From SHAN690 sp023262195 (lineage in GTDB: Bacteria; Bacteroidota; Bacteroidia; Flavobacteriales_G; Salibacteraceae): DNA of 64,000 nt. The stretch is from NCBI GenBank assembly GCA_038142005.1, contig JAYQJE010000004.1, positions 62,001 to 126,000 on the forward strand, in the 5' to 3' direction. Positions 39,241 through 48,479 of this stretch are shown piece by piece. The position numbers and the translations under genes were made by a program. Position 1 is the stretch's first letter, and every line of letters starts with the position of its first letter. The notes under the pieces were generated by a model. The model did not search any database. It saw nothing but the letters and a program-made list of their open reading frames with translations, and was not told the origin of the DNA.

Positions 39241-40250
39241 CGTGTCTTTTTAACCAATCGAAATCGGTTTTCTAAATCCGCATCGGGCTGAGTTTCGTAA
39301 ATCAACTTCAGCTGATCGGCATCTGCGGTAGTTGCGAATTCTTGAGCCATCCAATCTTCGGATGCAACAAGCGCACTATCCCAGCTTGTGGAATCAATTC
39401 GACTATCGGTCAAAACAACCTTTGAGACCTCACTTAAATCGAACGATGCTCCGTTCAAGACAGCCTTTGAAAAGTCCGACCCTTTTAATCTGGTGCTATT
39501 GAAGTTAGCCCGCGAGGCCAATGCATGGTTAAAATTGGACCATTCCGCCACTGCGTTGGTGAAGTTTGCGAATCGAATGCGGGCATTTTCAAAATTTACC
39601 CCGTTCATTTTTGCCGCTCTGAAGCTGGCATGATCTGCCTTTACTGCATAAAAGCTTGCGTGGTTTAAATCGGCATGATGGAATATCGAATGCGAAACAT
39701 CTGCAAGACTAAAATCTACATATCGAAGAAGTGCCCGAGAAAAATCAGCACCTATTGCCTTAGCGTTTGTGAATCGGGCTCCATCAAGATTAATATCACT
39801 CAAATCAACCCCGCTTAGGTCTGCATCTTTTAAATCAGCGTACTCAAAAGTGACTTGACGCTTGATTTGGTCAAAAGAAATTGAATCAATATCTGATGCA
39901 ATAAGCATCGTTAAAAGCAAACCACGCTCTGGACTGAGCAATAGCTCAGAAAGCGAATCATTCGCAACTGGGTAATACGGATGAAAAGCCGTGCTCGCTA
40001 CTTTAATGCGATGTATAGTTTTATCGGAGACTTTACCAATGGAGTCAAGATCGCGGTCTACAAAGTGCGCCAGTTCACCGATAAGCGCGCCAAGGTTTTG
40101 ATTTCGAATCTCATCAATCTTGGAGTTCACCAGTACTTTCTGAATTTCAGCATCAGACGGTTTAGCCGTTTTATTGCTTAAGAGTGTGCTGATGGCGCAG
40201 CCAAACAACATCCCAATCCCAAGAAATATGTATAGAATGCCGCGCTTCAT
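39237..40250 (-). CDS. Membrane-anchored pentapeptide-repeat protein
   Basis: 337 aa. N-terminal membrane anchor (GILYIFLGIGMLFGCAIS), a helical region of about 120 residues, then about 25 pentapeptide units A(D/N)LxX (DLKDADLSGVDLSDINLDGA, and many NF/SF variants) that should form a right-handed quadrilateral beta-helix. The end (DADLENRFRLVKKTR) is charged. Function unknown; not obviously a quinolone-resistance Qnr type because of the anchor and mixed repeats. Intact. Confidence 0.8.
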   Translation of the reverse strand: MKRGILYIFLGIGMLFGCAISTLLSNKTAKPSDAEIQKVLVNSKIDEIRNQNLGALIGELAHFVDRDLDSIGKVSDKTIHRIKVASTAFHPYYPVANDSLSELLLSPERGLLLTMLIASDIDSISFDQIKRQVTFEYADLKDADLSGVDLSDINLDGARFTNAKAIGADFSRALLRYVDFSLADVSHSIFHHADLNHASFYAVKADHASFRAAKMNGVNFENARIRFANFTNAVAEWSNFNHALASRANFNSTRLKGSDFSKAVLNGASFDLSEVSKVVLTDSRIDSTSWDSALVASEDWMAQEFATTADADQLKLIYETQPDADLENRFRLVKKTR

Positions 40251-40314
40251 GTTCGCAACAAGTTTAAGGCTAACTCAATTAATAATTTGTGCAGGAGCAG
40301 ACTAAGAATTGATG

Positions 40315-40989
40315 TTACTTCAACTTCTCTGAAAATGCCTTTCTAAACTTTTCAACTTTTGGCTGAATCACCATACGGCAATAGCCCTGGGATCCATTAT
40401 TGTTGTAATAGTCTTGATGATAGTCTTCCGCCTCGTAGTAGTTCTCATAAGGCTCAATAGTCGTAACAATGGGGTTTTGGAAAGCACCAGACTCGTCTAA
40501 CTTCTTCATGTAAAATGCAGCCTTCTCTTTTTGTTCCTCATTATGAAAAAATACTGCGGATCGATATTGTGTGCCCACATCGGCACCCTGTCTGTTGAGC
40601 GTAGTAGGGTCGTGTGTTTTCCAGAATACTTCCAATAATTCTTCGAAACTGATCACACTGGGATCATAAACGATTTGCGCCACCTCTGCATGACCAGTTC
40701 TACCAGTACATACTTCTTTGTAACTCGGATTTTTTACAAAACCACCGGCATAGCCAGATTTTACGCTATGCACGCCTTTCAACTCTTGGAATATTGCCTC
40801 TACACACCAAAAACAGCCCGCACCAAAGGTGGCCGTATCCGTTTTTCCTTCGACACTTAACTTCTCTACCTCTGCATTGCTCATATCGCTGATGATTTCG
40901 TTGTTTAAAACATTTGTGTTGTTGCCTGAGCATGACGTTACGGCATACATAGGCAACAAGCACATTAATCTTATAACTGCTTTATACAT
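40315..40989 (-). CDS. msrA: Peptide methionine (S)-S-oxide reductase, exported
   Basis: 224 aa. The active-site Cys is in FGAGCFWCVEAIFQEL; family motifs GYAGGFVKNPSYKEVCTGRT, HAEVAQIVYDP and DVGTQYRSAVF follow. An N-terminal signal with LLPMYAVTSC suggests a lipoprotein, so it probably repairs oxidised methionines in the periplasm. No msrB is fused or adjacent. Intact. Confidence 0.93.
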   Translation of the reverse strand: MYKAVIRLMCLLPMYAVTSCSGNNTNVLNNEIISDMSNAEVEKLSVEGKTDTATFGAGCFWCVEAIFQELKGVHSVKSGYAGGFVKNPSYKEVCTGRTGHAEVAQIVYDPSVISFEELLEVFWKTHDPTTLNRQGADVGTQYRSAVFFHNEEQKEKAAFYMKKLDESGAFQNPIVTTIEPYENYYEAEDYHQDYYNNNGSQGYCRMVIQPKVEKFRKAFSEKLK

Positions 40990-41025
40990 AATACAGGAAC
41001 AGACGAACGAAACGAATGTTTCTTA

Positions 41026-41358
41026 CTACCCTCGCTCGTTAATCAGCTCGCGCAGCTCTACTTGACCGTCAAAATCAAAAATGGGACACTCCTGAGCAAT
41101 TTCAGTGGCTGTGTCTATATCCTCGCATTGAATAATTAAATAACCGGTAATTCCGTTGTTGATGCTGAGGTCTGTTTCTTGCATTGACTTCTTACTGAGG
41201 AGTAAACCTGTATCACGCATGGGTAGGCCATCGATGAGCATACCCTCATTTTCCAAATGCTCCATCCATGCATCCCAAGCATCTTCATGCTCGATTAAAT
41301 CTACATTGCTTGCCTCTGAAGTCTTTCCGCCTCTGAAGAGCAGAATAAATTCTTTCAT
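41026..41358 (-). CDS. YCII-related domain protein
   Basis: 110 aa from the ATG at 41358. MKEFILLFRGG, then HEDAWDAWMEHLENEGMLID and GITGYLIIQCEDIDTATEIA follow the YCII/dimeric alpha-beta barrel pattern (the PRENVITGYLxIxAxD type). Relatives often accompany ECF sigma factors, but none is here. Function unknown. It is 36 bases from msrA on the same strand. Confidence 0.75.
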   Translation of the reverse strand: MKEFILLFRGGKTSEASNVDLIEHEDAWDAWMEHLENEGMLIDGLPMRDTGLLLSKKSMQETDLSINNGITGYLIIQCEDIDTATEIAQECPIFDFDGQVELRELINERG

Positions 41359-41464
41359 TATCAAATAATTAGATTAACAAATCTATATGTGAAAAGCGTT
41401 GCACCACCTCGCTTAACCATCTTTTATTCTTTATTTAAGAAACGATGTACTAACATTGAGCACT

Positions 41465-42763
41465 ATGAAAAAGTACGTTAACCTAGCCTTGCTGGCATTA
41501 TTACCATTCGCAGGCATACAAGCTCAAAAGATAGTGTCAGGTCCGATGGTATGCCATACTACCATGACCACGGCCACCATATGGATGCAACTCGACCAAC
41601 CGGCACAGGTAAATCTGCTGCACGAACAAATCTCTTCCTTTAGCCAGCCAACTGATGCGCTGAGTGAAAACGCATTTACGGTAGAGTTTGAAATTGAAAA
41701 CTTAGAACCCGGCACTGAGTATGATTACAACATCGATATTCAAGGAGCTGAGAATTCAGTTTCGGAAGGGCATCGATTTAAAACTCAACCCTTATGGCAA
41801 TACCGATCGGATCCCCCAAAGTTCAAGGTGGCACTGGGTAGCTGCACCTACATCAACGAAGCGAAGTATGATCGGCCAGGAGAACCCTATGGACGCGGTT
41901 ATCACATATTCAACTCCATTGCGGATAAGTCGCCAGACATGATGCTTTGGCTGGGCGACAACATCTACCTGCGCGAACCCGATTGGTCATCGCGCAGCGG
42001 ATACCTGCACCGATATTCCCACACCAGACAAACGCCCGAAATGCAACGCTTGCTTCAAACTGGGCAGCACTATGCCATTTGGGATGACCACGATTTTGGG
42101 CCAAATGACGCGAATGGCAGCTGGATTCACAAAGACATCGCCATAGAAGCATTTGATCTGTTTTGGGGAAACCCCACCACGGGCACTGCAGATTTTGATG
42201 GCATTACCAGCGCATTTCAATTCAACGATATTGATTTCTTTTTACTTGATAATCGAACGCACCGTACTCCGGATGAACTGGCTGAAAGGGAAACTCAAAT
42301 TTTAGGCAAAGAACAGATTGAATGGTTGATTGATAACCTAAAATATAGCCGTGCACCATTCAAGATGGTAGCCGTGGGCGGACAAGTATTAAACACGGCC
42401 AAGCGGTTTGAAAATCACGCAGTGTATGCAGAAGAACGGAAATACCTCATGCGCAGAATCATCGAAGAAAAGATTGAGGGTGTGATTTTTCTCACTGGTG
42501 ATAGACACAGCACAGAACTCAGTATGTATAAGGCCGACAATGGTATCGAAATGTACGACCTTACGGTGAGTCCACTTACTAGCAAGAGTTACTCTCCCTT
42601 AGATGAGACCAATAACCTACGCGTGGAAGGCACCGCCATTGGTGAACAAAATTTTGGAATCCTCGAGTTTTTTGGTCCAAGGAAGGAAAGACAAATGAAG
42701 ATTTCTATTTTTGATTCGGACGGAAATGAATTGTGGACCAAAACACTAAAGAGTTTCTCATGA
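41465..42763 (+). CDS. PhoD-like alkaline phosphatase/phosphodiesterase, secreted
   Basis: 432 aa from the ATG at 41465, with signal peptide (LALLALLPFAGIQAQ). A short Ig-like N-domain (GPMVCHTTMTTATIWMQLDQ) precedes the metallophosphatase domain. Metal-site motifs: VALGSCTYIN, MMLWLGDNIYLRE, AIWDDHDFGPNDANG, FLLDNRTHRTPDE and IFLTGDRHSTELSMY. Lineage relatives hydrolyse phosphomonoesters or diesters with Fe/Ca centres. Its stop TGA overlaps the ATG of the next gene (ATGA). Confidence 0.88.
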   Translation: MKKYVNLALLALLPFAGIQAQKIVSGPMVCHTTMTTATIWMQLDQPAQVNLLHEQISSFSQPTDALSENAFTVEFEIENLEPGTEYDYNIDIQGAENSVSEGHRFKTQPLWQYRSDPPKFKVALGSCTYINEAKYDRPGEPYGRGYHIFNSIADKSPDMMLWLGDNIYLREPDWSSRSGYLHRYSHTRQTPEMQRLLQTGQHYAIWDDHDFGPNDANGSWIHKDIAIEAFDLFWGNPTTGTADFDGITSAFQFNDIDFFLLDNRTHRTPDELAERETQILGKEQIEWLIDNLKYSRAPFKMVAVGGQVLNTAKRFENHAVYAEERKYLMRRIIEEKIEGVIFLTGDRHSTELSMYKADNGIEMYDLTVSPLTSKSYSPLDETNNLRVEGTAIGEQNFGILEFFGPRKERQMKISIFDSDGNELWTKTLKSFS

Positions 42764-43301
42764 AAAAAAAACAGCCCCACTCAAAACTGCCTTTTATTCG
42801 GATCAAGAAATTTTGAAAGAATCAGGAAGGCTCTGGAGTCAATGGCATAGCGAACTCACAAGCAAAAGCTTCGAGAAGTATTCCTTAGTAGAAATGGCTC
42901 AAGAGCTTGTAGACAATTATCATTTAGATGAAGATTGTGCTAAGGCTGTGGCCTTAAACTTTTGTCAACATATCGGCAAATGCGATCCTCCAACAAAAGC
43001 AGACCTCTACAAAGTGGAAGTGTCAAAAACCTTCAACTACCCGGTTGCTGAAGTATTTAATCGCACGGTGGAGTGGCTTGAAAATGAGCAACGCGCGCAG
43101 TTACAAAACCACGTTAATCGCAAGCGGCTCGAATGCAAATGGCTTTCTGATAACTCCAATATTGGGGTCAACTTCAGAGAGAAGGGCAAAACAAAAACAC
43201 AAGTGGTGATCAAGCATGCCGAGCTGGAATCTTCTTCCGATGCTGACATCATGGGGAATTTCTGGCGCGAGCACATGACTCAAATGATTGAGTCTTTCTA
43301 G
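42760..43301 (+). CDS. DUF4287-like plus SRPBCC domain protein (frameshift at the start)
   Basis: About 181 aa. The ATG at 42760 overlaps the PhoD stop and is followed by nine A. One additional A gives MKKKTAPLKTAFYSDQEIL continuous with KESGRLWSQWHSELTSKSFE. N-terminal helical part (HSELTSKSFEKYSLVEMAQE) resembles DUF4287; C-terminal VEVSKTFNYPVAEVFNRTVE to FWREHMTQMIES fits the SRPBCC (START/Bet v 1-like) fold, which binds hydrophobic ligands. Cytoplasmic; function unknown. Confidence 0.6.
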
Positions 43302-43310
43302 CCGTTAACC

Positions 43311-44723
43311 TTACCAATCAGGACAAGCGGCTGGGTCTTTTTCTCCTCGCTTAAACAGATCACCGAATTTAAATTCATCAATGCCTTTTCTGGGCTTGGT
43401 TCTGCAACCGGGAGCCTTGTATAGCCTCAACCTTAGATTGACATACGCATCAGCAGTATAGACATCCGATCCAAACAAGTAGGGCAAAATATGCTCTGTT
43501 CCGACTGTTAAGATCCAAAGCCTTAAAGCCAATCCTAGGTGTGGGTCACGATAGTTTTCAAGTGAAAATGGCATGGTTACCATAAGCCATTTTCGTTCAT
43601 ATCGAGGGCTTATCGCAATATGGTTGGATCGATCAGGGCCATAGGATGACGGAAAGCTCAAACGCTGCATGATAAACGCATTGAGGAATAACCCATTCTC
43701 AAAGTTGTAATCAAATTGCCCGTTGAAACCAACCGGTAACCATGCCGTGTAGCGATCGCCATCGCGGGGTACCGAATTTGGATCAACACCAGACGCAACA
43801 CTATTGAGGTAAGTGTCAGGATTTTCTGAGTCGTCAAAACGATTATAAAGCCCTCCGCGTTTTACACGAACTCCACCCAAATCAGATACGCTACCGCTTA
43901 GTTTCCATTTGTAAGGAAGGCTGTGGCAATCGACATTTCTGCCATGTGGCACATAACTGGTTACGTCATCAATCATGCGCTTATAGGTAACTCCAAGGCT
44001 GGTGCTCCAGCCGCCTCCCATGGTGAATGCAGGTTGAGCATAAGCATACTTTCCATTTCCGCTTAGCAATTCCCCTCGACTATTCTCTACCAACATGGTA
44101 CCCTCATCAATAAACAAACTCGTTGCCTGCAGTCCAATCAATCGATTTACCGTAATTCCGCCCGTTAGAAAGTGCTTATCAAACTGATATAAAATCCTTC
44201 CATAGGTCAGGCCGACTTCGCCCCAAGTCAAGGTTTTGGCACGCATATTATTTACTTGAAACACTCCCGAGTCCACCGGGTTACCTTCGAGCAGAATTTG
44301 CATATACTCGGCTGGGAACCGATGCAAATTACCGGCCGCCCGAACACACGTATGGAATCCAAACGCATGCTTGCCCAGCGAAATACTTGCCGATGGCCCC
44401 ATGGCTTGTGCGTTGAGTTGGGCCCAACCATTGCGTTGGTCTAAATTTACTCCAGGCGTCCCATAACTTTGAAAACTCAACACCCGTGAATTAGCCAAAT
44501 AAGCCAAATTATTTGTGCCGTGAGCACCTACGCCAATTAAATGGATATCGAGCCAGGGCTTTTGATCCACAATGGCAGAAGGATTGATCAGCATGGCGTT
44601 TGATGGAGTATAGTTATCGAAGGCGGAACCCAACCATTCCTGTGCATTTGCAGACGCCATTCCACTGAGCGTGAAAGCGAAGGCAATGATGAAGCGAACA
44701 ATGTGATGGAATTGAAAACCCAT
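43311..44723 (-). CDS. DUF5723-type outer-membrane protein
   Basis: 470 aa. Signal peptide (FIIAFAFTLSGMASANAQ), then a beta-barrel-like body beginning YTPSNAMLINPSAIVDQKPW, the DUF5723 start signature, with repeated amphipathic strands (FLTGGITVNRLIGLQA, LGLALRLWILTVGTEH). The C-terminal tail (FGDLFKRGEKDPAACPDW) is polar. Outer-membrane location inferred. Related proteins are PorV/PorP-like in shape, but the function of DUF5723 is unknown. Confidence 0.75.
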   Translation of the reverse strand: MGFQFHHIVRFIIAFAFTLSGMASANAQEWLGSAFDNYTPSNAMLINPSAIVDQKPWLDIHLIGVGAHGTNNLAYLANSRVLSFQSYGTPGVNLDQRNGWAQLNAQAMGPSASISLGKHAFGFHTCVRAAGNLHRFPAEYMQILLEGNPVDSGVFQVNNMRAKTLTWGEVGLTYGRILYQFDKHFLTGGITVNRLIGLQATSLFIDEGTMLVENSRGELLSGNGKYAYAQPAFTMGGGWSTSLGVTYKRMIDDVTSYVPHGRNVDCHSLPYKWKLSGSVSDLGGVRVKRGGLYNRFDDSENPDTYLNSVASGVDPNSVPRDGDRYTAWLPVGFNGQFDYNFENGLFLNAFIMQRLSFPSSYGPDRSNHIAISPRYERKWLMVTMPFSLENYRDPHLGLALRLWILTVGTEHILPYLFGSDVYTADAYVNLRLRLYKAPGCRTKPRKGIDEFKFGDLFKRGEKDPAACPDW

Positions 44724-44755
44724 AAATCAGGAACGCAAATTAAGGTCGAAATATT

Positions 44756-45469
44756 CTAAACCCATCCACGCATCCAATAATAGGCGATGGCAGTGTATTC
44801 ACGCAATACGGTGATTTCATATTTCAGGTAATTCCACACGTTGTATCGAAAATCGAGGTTCTCGACTTGATACTCTTCCGCTGTTTTAGAGGAAAGTTCA
44901 AGCGCTCCCAACGAAGTTTCGTGGGTAGCCATGCCACGGATTTGGGAGAATCCAACTTTACGAAATGCAAGCACCGCGCGATGCGTGTGCACCGGTTCGG
45001 TGAGGATAATGGTAGGTTTTGATTTTGTGGAGGCCGCAGCCAGCGCTTGCGTTCGCGTGTTGTGTCCTTCTTGCAGCCAATGGAGGTTGGTGGTATCGAT
45101 ACCAAAGGACGCCAGCGCAAAGGCGTAGATCTGAAAATTCTTTATGCCTGCCGAATCCAGCGTATCGTTGGGCATGGCAATGGTGATGGACATTTCAGGA
45201 AATTCCTTCATCAGCTTGGCGGCATAGTAAGCCTTCATCATTCCATCGCCACTGGGCATGCCGCCACCGCTTAAAATGATGAGCTGCCGGGGTTCATCGG
45301 TGATGGTGGACTCGGTGATGGAGAGGTTGTAGTGCGCCCAAAATGGAAGGCTGGTAAACGCCAGTGCGATAGCCGCGAAGGTAATTACTGCGAGGCTGAC
45401 TAAAATGACAGACAGTATGGTTTTCAATCGCTTCATCGTCCAAGAACGCATTGCGAAAGTAGTTTTCAT
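44756..45469 (-). CDS. YdcF-family (DUF218) membrane-anchored protein
   Basis: 237 aa (an internal ATG at 45436 is an alternative start). One membrane helix (TILSVILVSLAVITFAAIAL), then the Rossmann-like DUF218 domain: QLIILSGGGMPSGDGMMKAY, EGHNTRTQALAAAS, and ILTEPVHTHRAVLAFRKVGF. The family includes SanA/YdcF, linked to envelope integrity; some bind AdoMet. A 121-base gap separates it from the divergent exonuclease. Confidence 0.82.
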   Translation of the reverse strand: MKTTFAMRSWTMKRLKTILSVILVSLAVITFAAIALAFTSLPFWAHYNLSITESTITDEPRQLIILSGGGMPSGDGMMKAYYAAKLMKEFPEMSITIAMPNDTLDSAGIKNFQIYAFALASFGIDTTNLHWLQEGHNTRTQALAAASTKSKPTIILTEPVHTHRAVLAFRKVGFSQIRGMATHETSLGALELSSKTAEEYQVENLDFRYNVWNYLKYEITVLREYTAIAYYWMRGWV

Positions 45470-45590
45470 ACTTCGACCAGCTTCCTCCCATAGTAATCGG
45501 AGTCGCGCTCCGTATGATATCCAGTTTTTAATGCCCGAATCTTCCGTCTAAAGACCAAAAAATCCGTAAACCAACGTTTACATTCGCGAC

Positions 45591-46361
45591 ATGAATCTAA
45601 ACCTCCATCGCCCTCTTGCCTTTATCGATTTGGAAACCACCGGCCTTAGTGTTGGCTCTGACCGTATCGTAGAAATTGCCATTCTCAAAGTAAACCCCGA
45701 TGGCAGCCGCACCATGCGCGAACACCGCGTGAATCCTGAGATGCCCATCAGTGCCGAATCTACCTCCATTCACGGAATATCCAACGAAGACGTAGACACC
45801 GAACCCACCTTTAAAGACCTCGCTCCTTCCCTATTCAAGTTTTTGTTTGACTGCGACTTGGCGGGTTACAACAGCAACAAGTTTGACATTCCCATGCTGG
45901 TGGAAGAGTTTTTTCGCGTGGGTATAGAGTTTGATTTTCAGGAGCGCAAAATGGTGGATGTACAAAACGTGTTTCATAAAATGGAACAGCGCACGCTTAA
46001 AGCCGCCTTCAAGTTTTACTGCGGAAAAGAAATTGAAAATGCCCACAGCGCAGCGGCCGATATCGAAGCAACCTATGAGGTGCTTGAAGCACAACTAGCC
46101 AAGTATGATGAGCTGGAAAACGATGTGGACTTTTTAAGCGACTTCTCCAAATTTCAGAACACGGCAGACATTATGGGTCGTGTGGTTTATAACGAAGAAA
46201 AGCAAGAGTGCATCAACTTTGGAAAGCACAAAGGCACGCCATTAGAAGAAGTGTTTACCAAGGAGCCCGGCTATTACGGTTGGCTGATGAATGGCGACTT
46301 TCCGAGGTCAACGAAGAAGGTGTTTAGCAATGTGATGGATCGGGTGAAAGGGAAGAGTTAG
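45591..46361 (+). CDS. 3'-5' exonuclease (DnaQ-like, DEDDh) with C-terminal DUF3820-like domain
   Basis: 256 aa. Exo motifs: FIDLETTGLSVGSDRIVEIA (DxE), DLAGYNSNKFDIPMLVEEFF (D), and HSAAADIEATYEVLEA (HxxxxD). Metal-dependent exonuclease of the polymerase III epsilon class without the polymerase-binding tail. The last 60 residues (INFGKHKGTPLEEVFTKEPG, YYGWLMNGDFPRSTKKVF) match a short DUF3820-type module seen in Bacteroidota DnaQ proteins. Role probably in DNA or RNA end processing. Intact. Confidence 0.9.
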   Translation: MNLNLHRPLAFIDLETTGLSVGSDRIVEIAILKVNPDGSRTMREHRVNPEMPISAESTSIHGISNEDVDTEPTFKDLAPSLFKFLFDCDLAGYNSNKFDIPMLVEEFFRVGIEFDFQERKMVDVQNVFHKMEQRTLKAAFKFYCGKEIENAHSAAADIEATYEVLEAQLAKYDELENDVDFLSDFSKFQNTADIMGRVVYNEEKQECINFGKHKGTPLEEVFTKEPGYYGWLMNGDFPRSTKKVFSNVMDRVKGKS

Positions 46362-46413
46362 GAGTTAAGGATTTAGGGACTAGTATTTGGGATTTGAAAA
46401 TTGAACTTTATCT

Positions 46414-47022
46414 ATGAAGCTAATTTGTATCGGAAGAAACTACGCGGATCATGCGAAAGAATTGAAAAACGAGGTTCCTACAGAGCCGGTCATTTTCATG
46501 AAACCGGATACGGCCCTATTGCCGAAGCGTAACCCCTTTTTCTTGCCCGATTTCAGCGATGAAGTACACCACGAGCTGGAGTTGGTGGTGCGCATCAATA
46601 AGATCGGCAAATCCATAGAGGAAAAATTTGCAGACCGATACTATGACCAAGTTACCGTGGGTATTGATTTCACCGCGCGCGATATCCAAGCCAAATGCAA
46701 GGAGAAAGGGCTCCCTTGGGAAAAGGCCAAAGCGTTTGACCACAGCGCCCCGCTGGGCGAGTGGGTTGATTTGGGCGGCCGCGACATCCAAAACCTGAAC
46801 TTGGAACTGAAGAAAAATGGCGAAACCGTGCAACAGGGCAACACCAACTACATGCTCTTCTCTGTTGACCGACTCATTGCCGAAGTTTCCAAATACTTTA
46901 CACTAAAAATTGGCGACCTGCTCTTTACCGGCACCCCAGCGGGCGTATCCAAGGTTGAGCGCAATGACCGACTAGAAGCTTACTTGGATGGCGAGCGATT
47001 GCTGGCCTTGAATGTAAAATAG
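46414..47022 (+). CDS. Fumarylacetoacetate hydrolase family protein
   Basis: 202 aa, the short single-domain form of the FAH family (2-hydroxyhepta-2,4-diene-1,7-dioate isomerase, oxaloacetate decarboxylase or acylpyruvase activities). MKLICIGRNYADHAKELKNE and EPVIFMKPDTALL at the N-terminus; metal ligands likely Glu residues in DEVHHELELVVRI and Asp in VTVGIDFTARDIQ. Ends with LLFTGTPAGVSKVERND. Specific substrate not determinable. Intact. Confidence 0.9.
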   Translation: MKLICIGRNYADHAKELKNEVPTEPVIFMKPDTALLPKRNPFFLPDFSDEVHHELELVVRINKIGKSIEEKFADRYYDQVTVGIDFTARDIQAKCKEKGLPWEKAKAFDHSAPLGEWVDLGGRDIQNLNLELKKNGETVQQGNTNYMLFSVDRLIAEVSKYFTLKIGDLLFTGTPAGVSKVERNDRLEAYLDGERLLALNVK

Positions 47023-47424
47023 CCTCTCTACCCCATTCCCGTCTAATGCTTTTGCGTTTGCAATTTACCCCATAACACAATCCTATAACAACACACGAAA
47101 AACCGATTTTAGGACCAGAAGTTTTACCAAAATCAACGAGCTGTATCCAGAAGATAAGGCGACTGGCTATGCATCAAATGAATTGCGGAGAATTTGGGTG
47201 ATCGAAATGGATGGTAAATAGCCTCTAAGGCGGTTGGTTTTGCTTCGAAGCTACGAGCCATTTTACAAGAAGCCAGGGCAAAAAAAAGAGGAGCGAACTT
47301 TTGGTATCATTCACTCCTCAAACCCTATTAACTAACTAAACCTAACCTATTAGTTGTGTAGCAAGGCACTAGCGTTAAAGACGCTTAAGCCACTTATATG
47401 TTGCAACACATATCTTAAAAAAAA
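47023..47424. other. 400-base gap with a possible gene remnant and a terminator
   Basis: The plus-strand frame ending at the TAG near 47220 reads NTRKTDFRTRSFTKINELYP and then SNELRRIWVIEMDGK without any start codon, giving about 60 protein-like residues. It may be the end of a decayed gene; I cannot name a family. The rest holds the terminator at 47280-47319 and a short AT-rich stretch before the esterase gene. Confidence 0.35.
47280..47319 (-). terminator. Terminator of the ChaN-thioesterase-esterase transcript
   Basis: On the minus strand a 10-bp stem (GAGGAGTGAA with TTCGCTCCTC, one G-T pair) is followed by eight T. It lies about 105 bases after the esterase stop. Confidence 0.8.
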
Positions 47425-48075
47425 TTAATTATTCGCTTTCGCCCAAATACCAAGGAGTACAGCATCAATAATTTCATGTCCACCCGCGAATCGGAGCAGC
47501 TCTGGCTCCACATTTTTTTGCTTTAACCAGTTTAATTTCTCTTCAATGGTCTCCTCAGGGGCAAATTGATCCTTATCGCCAAAGGCAATAATGCGTTTCA
47601 TTTTAGTCAATCGTTCCCCGTTCACTTCAAAGTCAAAATCGTCTGGAAATACAGAGGCATATAGAATCAACGATTTAAAATCGATATCGCTTGCGCCAAT
47701 CCAATAGCAAGCTGTGGCACCACCCTGACTGAACCCTAACAAATGAAGCGGGAGGTCACGGTATTCTTGTTGAATTTCTTGATGAAATGCGTTCAGATAA
47801 TTCAGATAATCTTTGATGTCGGTTTCACGGTCTTCTTTGGTCATCCAACTGGCACCGACCCTACCCGAGTATCCGTTGATATAGAATCGATGTAAACCTT
47901 CGGGCGCAACCACCACCACACCTTGATCGGCCAAGGCCTGAAATTGCTTAATGAAATACGGACCTAACTGCCGATAGCCGTGCAAAGCATACACCAGTGC
48001 TAAAGGTTTCATCTCAGGTTTTAATACAAAGTAGCGGGCAGACTTGGTTACCGGTATGTGATGCTCAGTTATCAA
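47425..48075 (-). CDS. Alpha/beta hydrolase (esterase)
   Basis: 216 aa, carboxylesterase/phospholipase type without signal peptide. Oxyanion region LVYALHGYRQLGPYF, nucleophile Ser in LHLLGFSQGGATACYW, acid Asp in IAFGDKDQFAP, and His in LRFAGGHEIIDAV. Its ATG overlaps the stop of the upstream thioesterase by 4 bases, suggesting the two act together, perhaps on acyl-thioester/ester intermediates. Substrate unknown. Confidence 0.85.
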   Translation of the reverse strand: MITEHHIPVTKSARYFVLKPEMKPLALVYALHGYRQLGPYFIKQFQALADQGVVVVAPEGLHRFYINGYSGRVGASWMTKEDRETDIKDYLNYLNAFHQEIQQEYRDLPLHLLGFSQGGATACYWIGASDIDFKSLILYASVFPDDFDFEVNGERLTKMKRIIAFGDKDQFAPEETIEEKLNWLKQKNVEPELLRFAGGHEIIDAVLLGIWAKANN

Positions 48076-48467
48076 TCCGACAGATGCGCATATTCTTTTT
48101 TGATGGAATCAGAAATGGGAATGGCGCCACCTTGCTCATCAATCTTTACAAAAGTGAAATTGGTAGAGCAAACGGTGGTTTCCTCACCGCTATACACGTT
48201 GTGCTTTTTGGCCACCACTTTTAGTGTTATGGAGGAATTACCGATGCGGATTACTTCTCCATAAATTTTTAGGTGAAAGCCAATTTTCACTGGCTTTCCA
48301 AAAAGAACCTCGTCAATTTTTAGCGTTACCATGTTTGGTGACCGACATACCTCATAAGCCATGGTGGCCGCGGCCTCATCGAGCCATGAGAGCATGATTC
48401 CACCAAAAAGATTACCGTGAATCCCTAGGTCTTTTTCCATGCATAAGCGCTGCGATATCAACTCCAT
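48072..48467 (-). CDS. Acyl-CoA thioesterase (hotdog fold, YciA/ACOT-like)
   Basis: 131 aa. Conserved hotdog features: DLGIHGNLFGGIMLSWLDEA, AYEVCRSPNMVTLKIDEVLF, and GNSSITLKVVAKKHNVYSGE. Hydrolyses acyl-CoA esters in the cytoplasm, probably as a hexamer. Twelve bases downstream of ChaN and overlapping the esterase gene. Confidence 0.88.
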   Translation of the reverse strand: MELISQRLCMEKDLGIHGNLFGGIMLSWLDEAAATMAYEVCRSPNMVTLKIDEVLFGKPVKIGFHLKIYGEVIRIGNSSITLKVVAKKHNVYSGEETTVCSTNFTFVKIDEQGGAIPISDSIKKEYAHLSD

Positions 48468-48479
48468 TGAAATAGGTCT

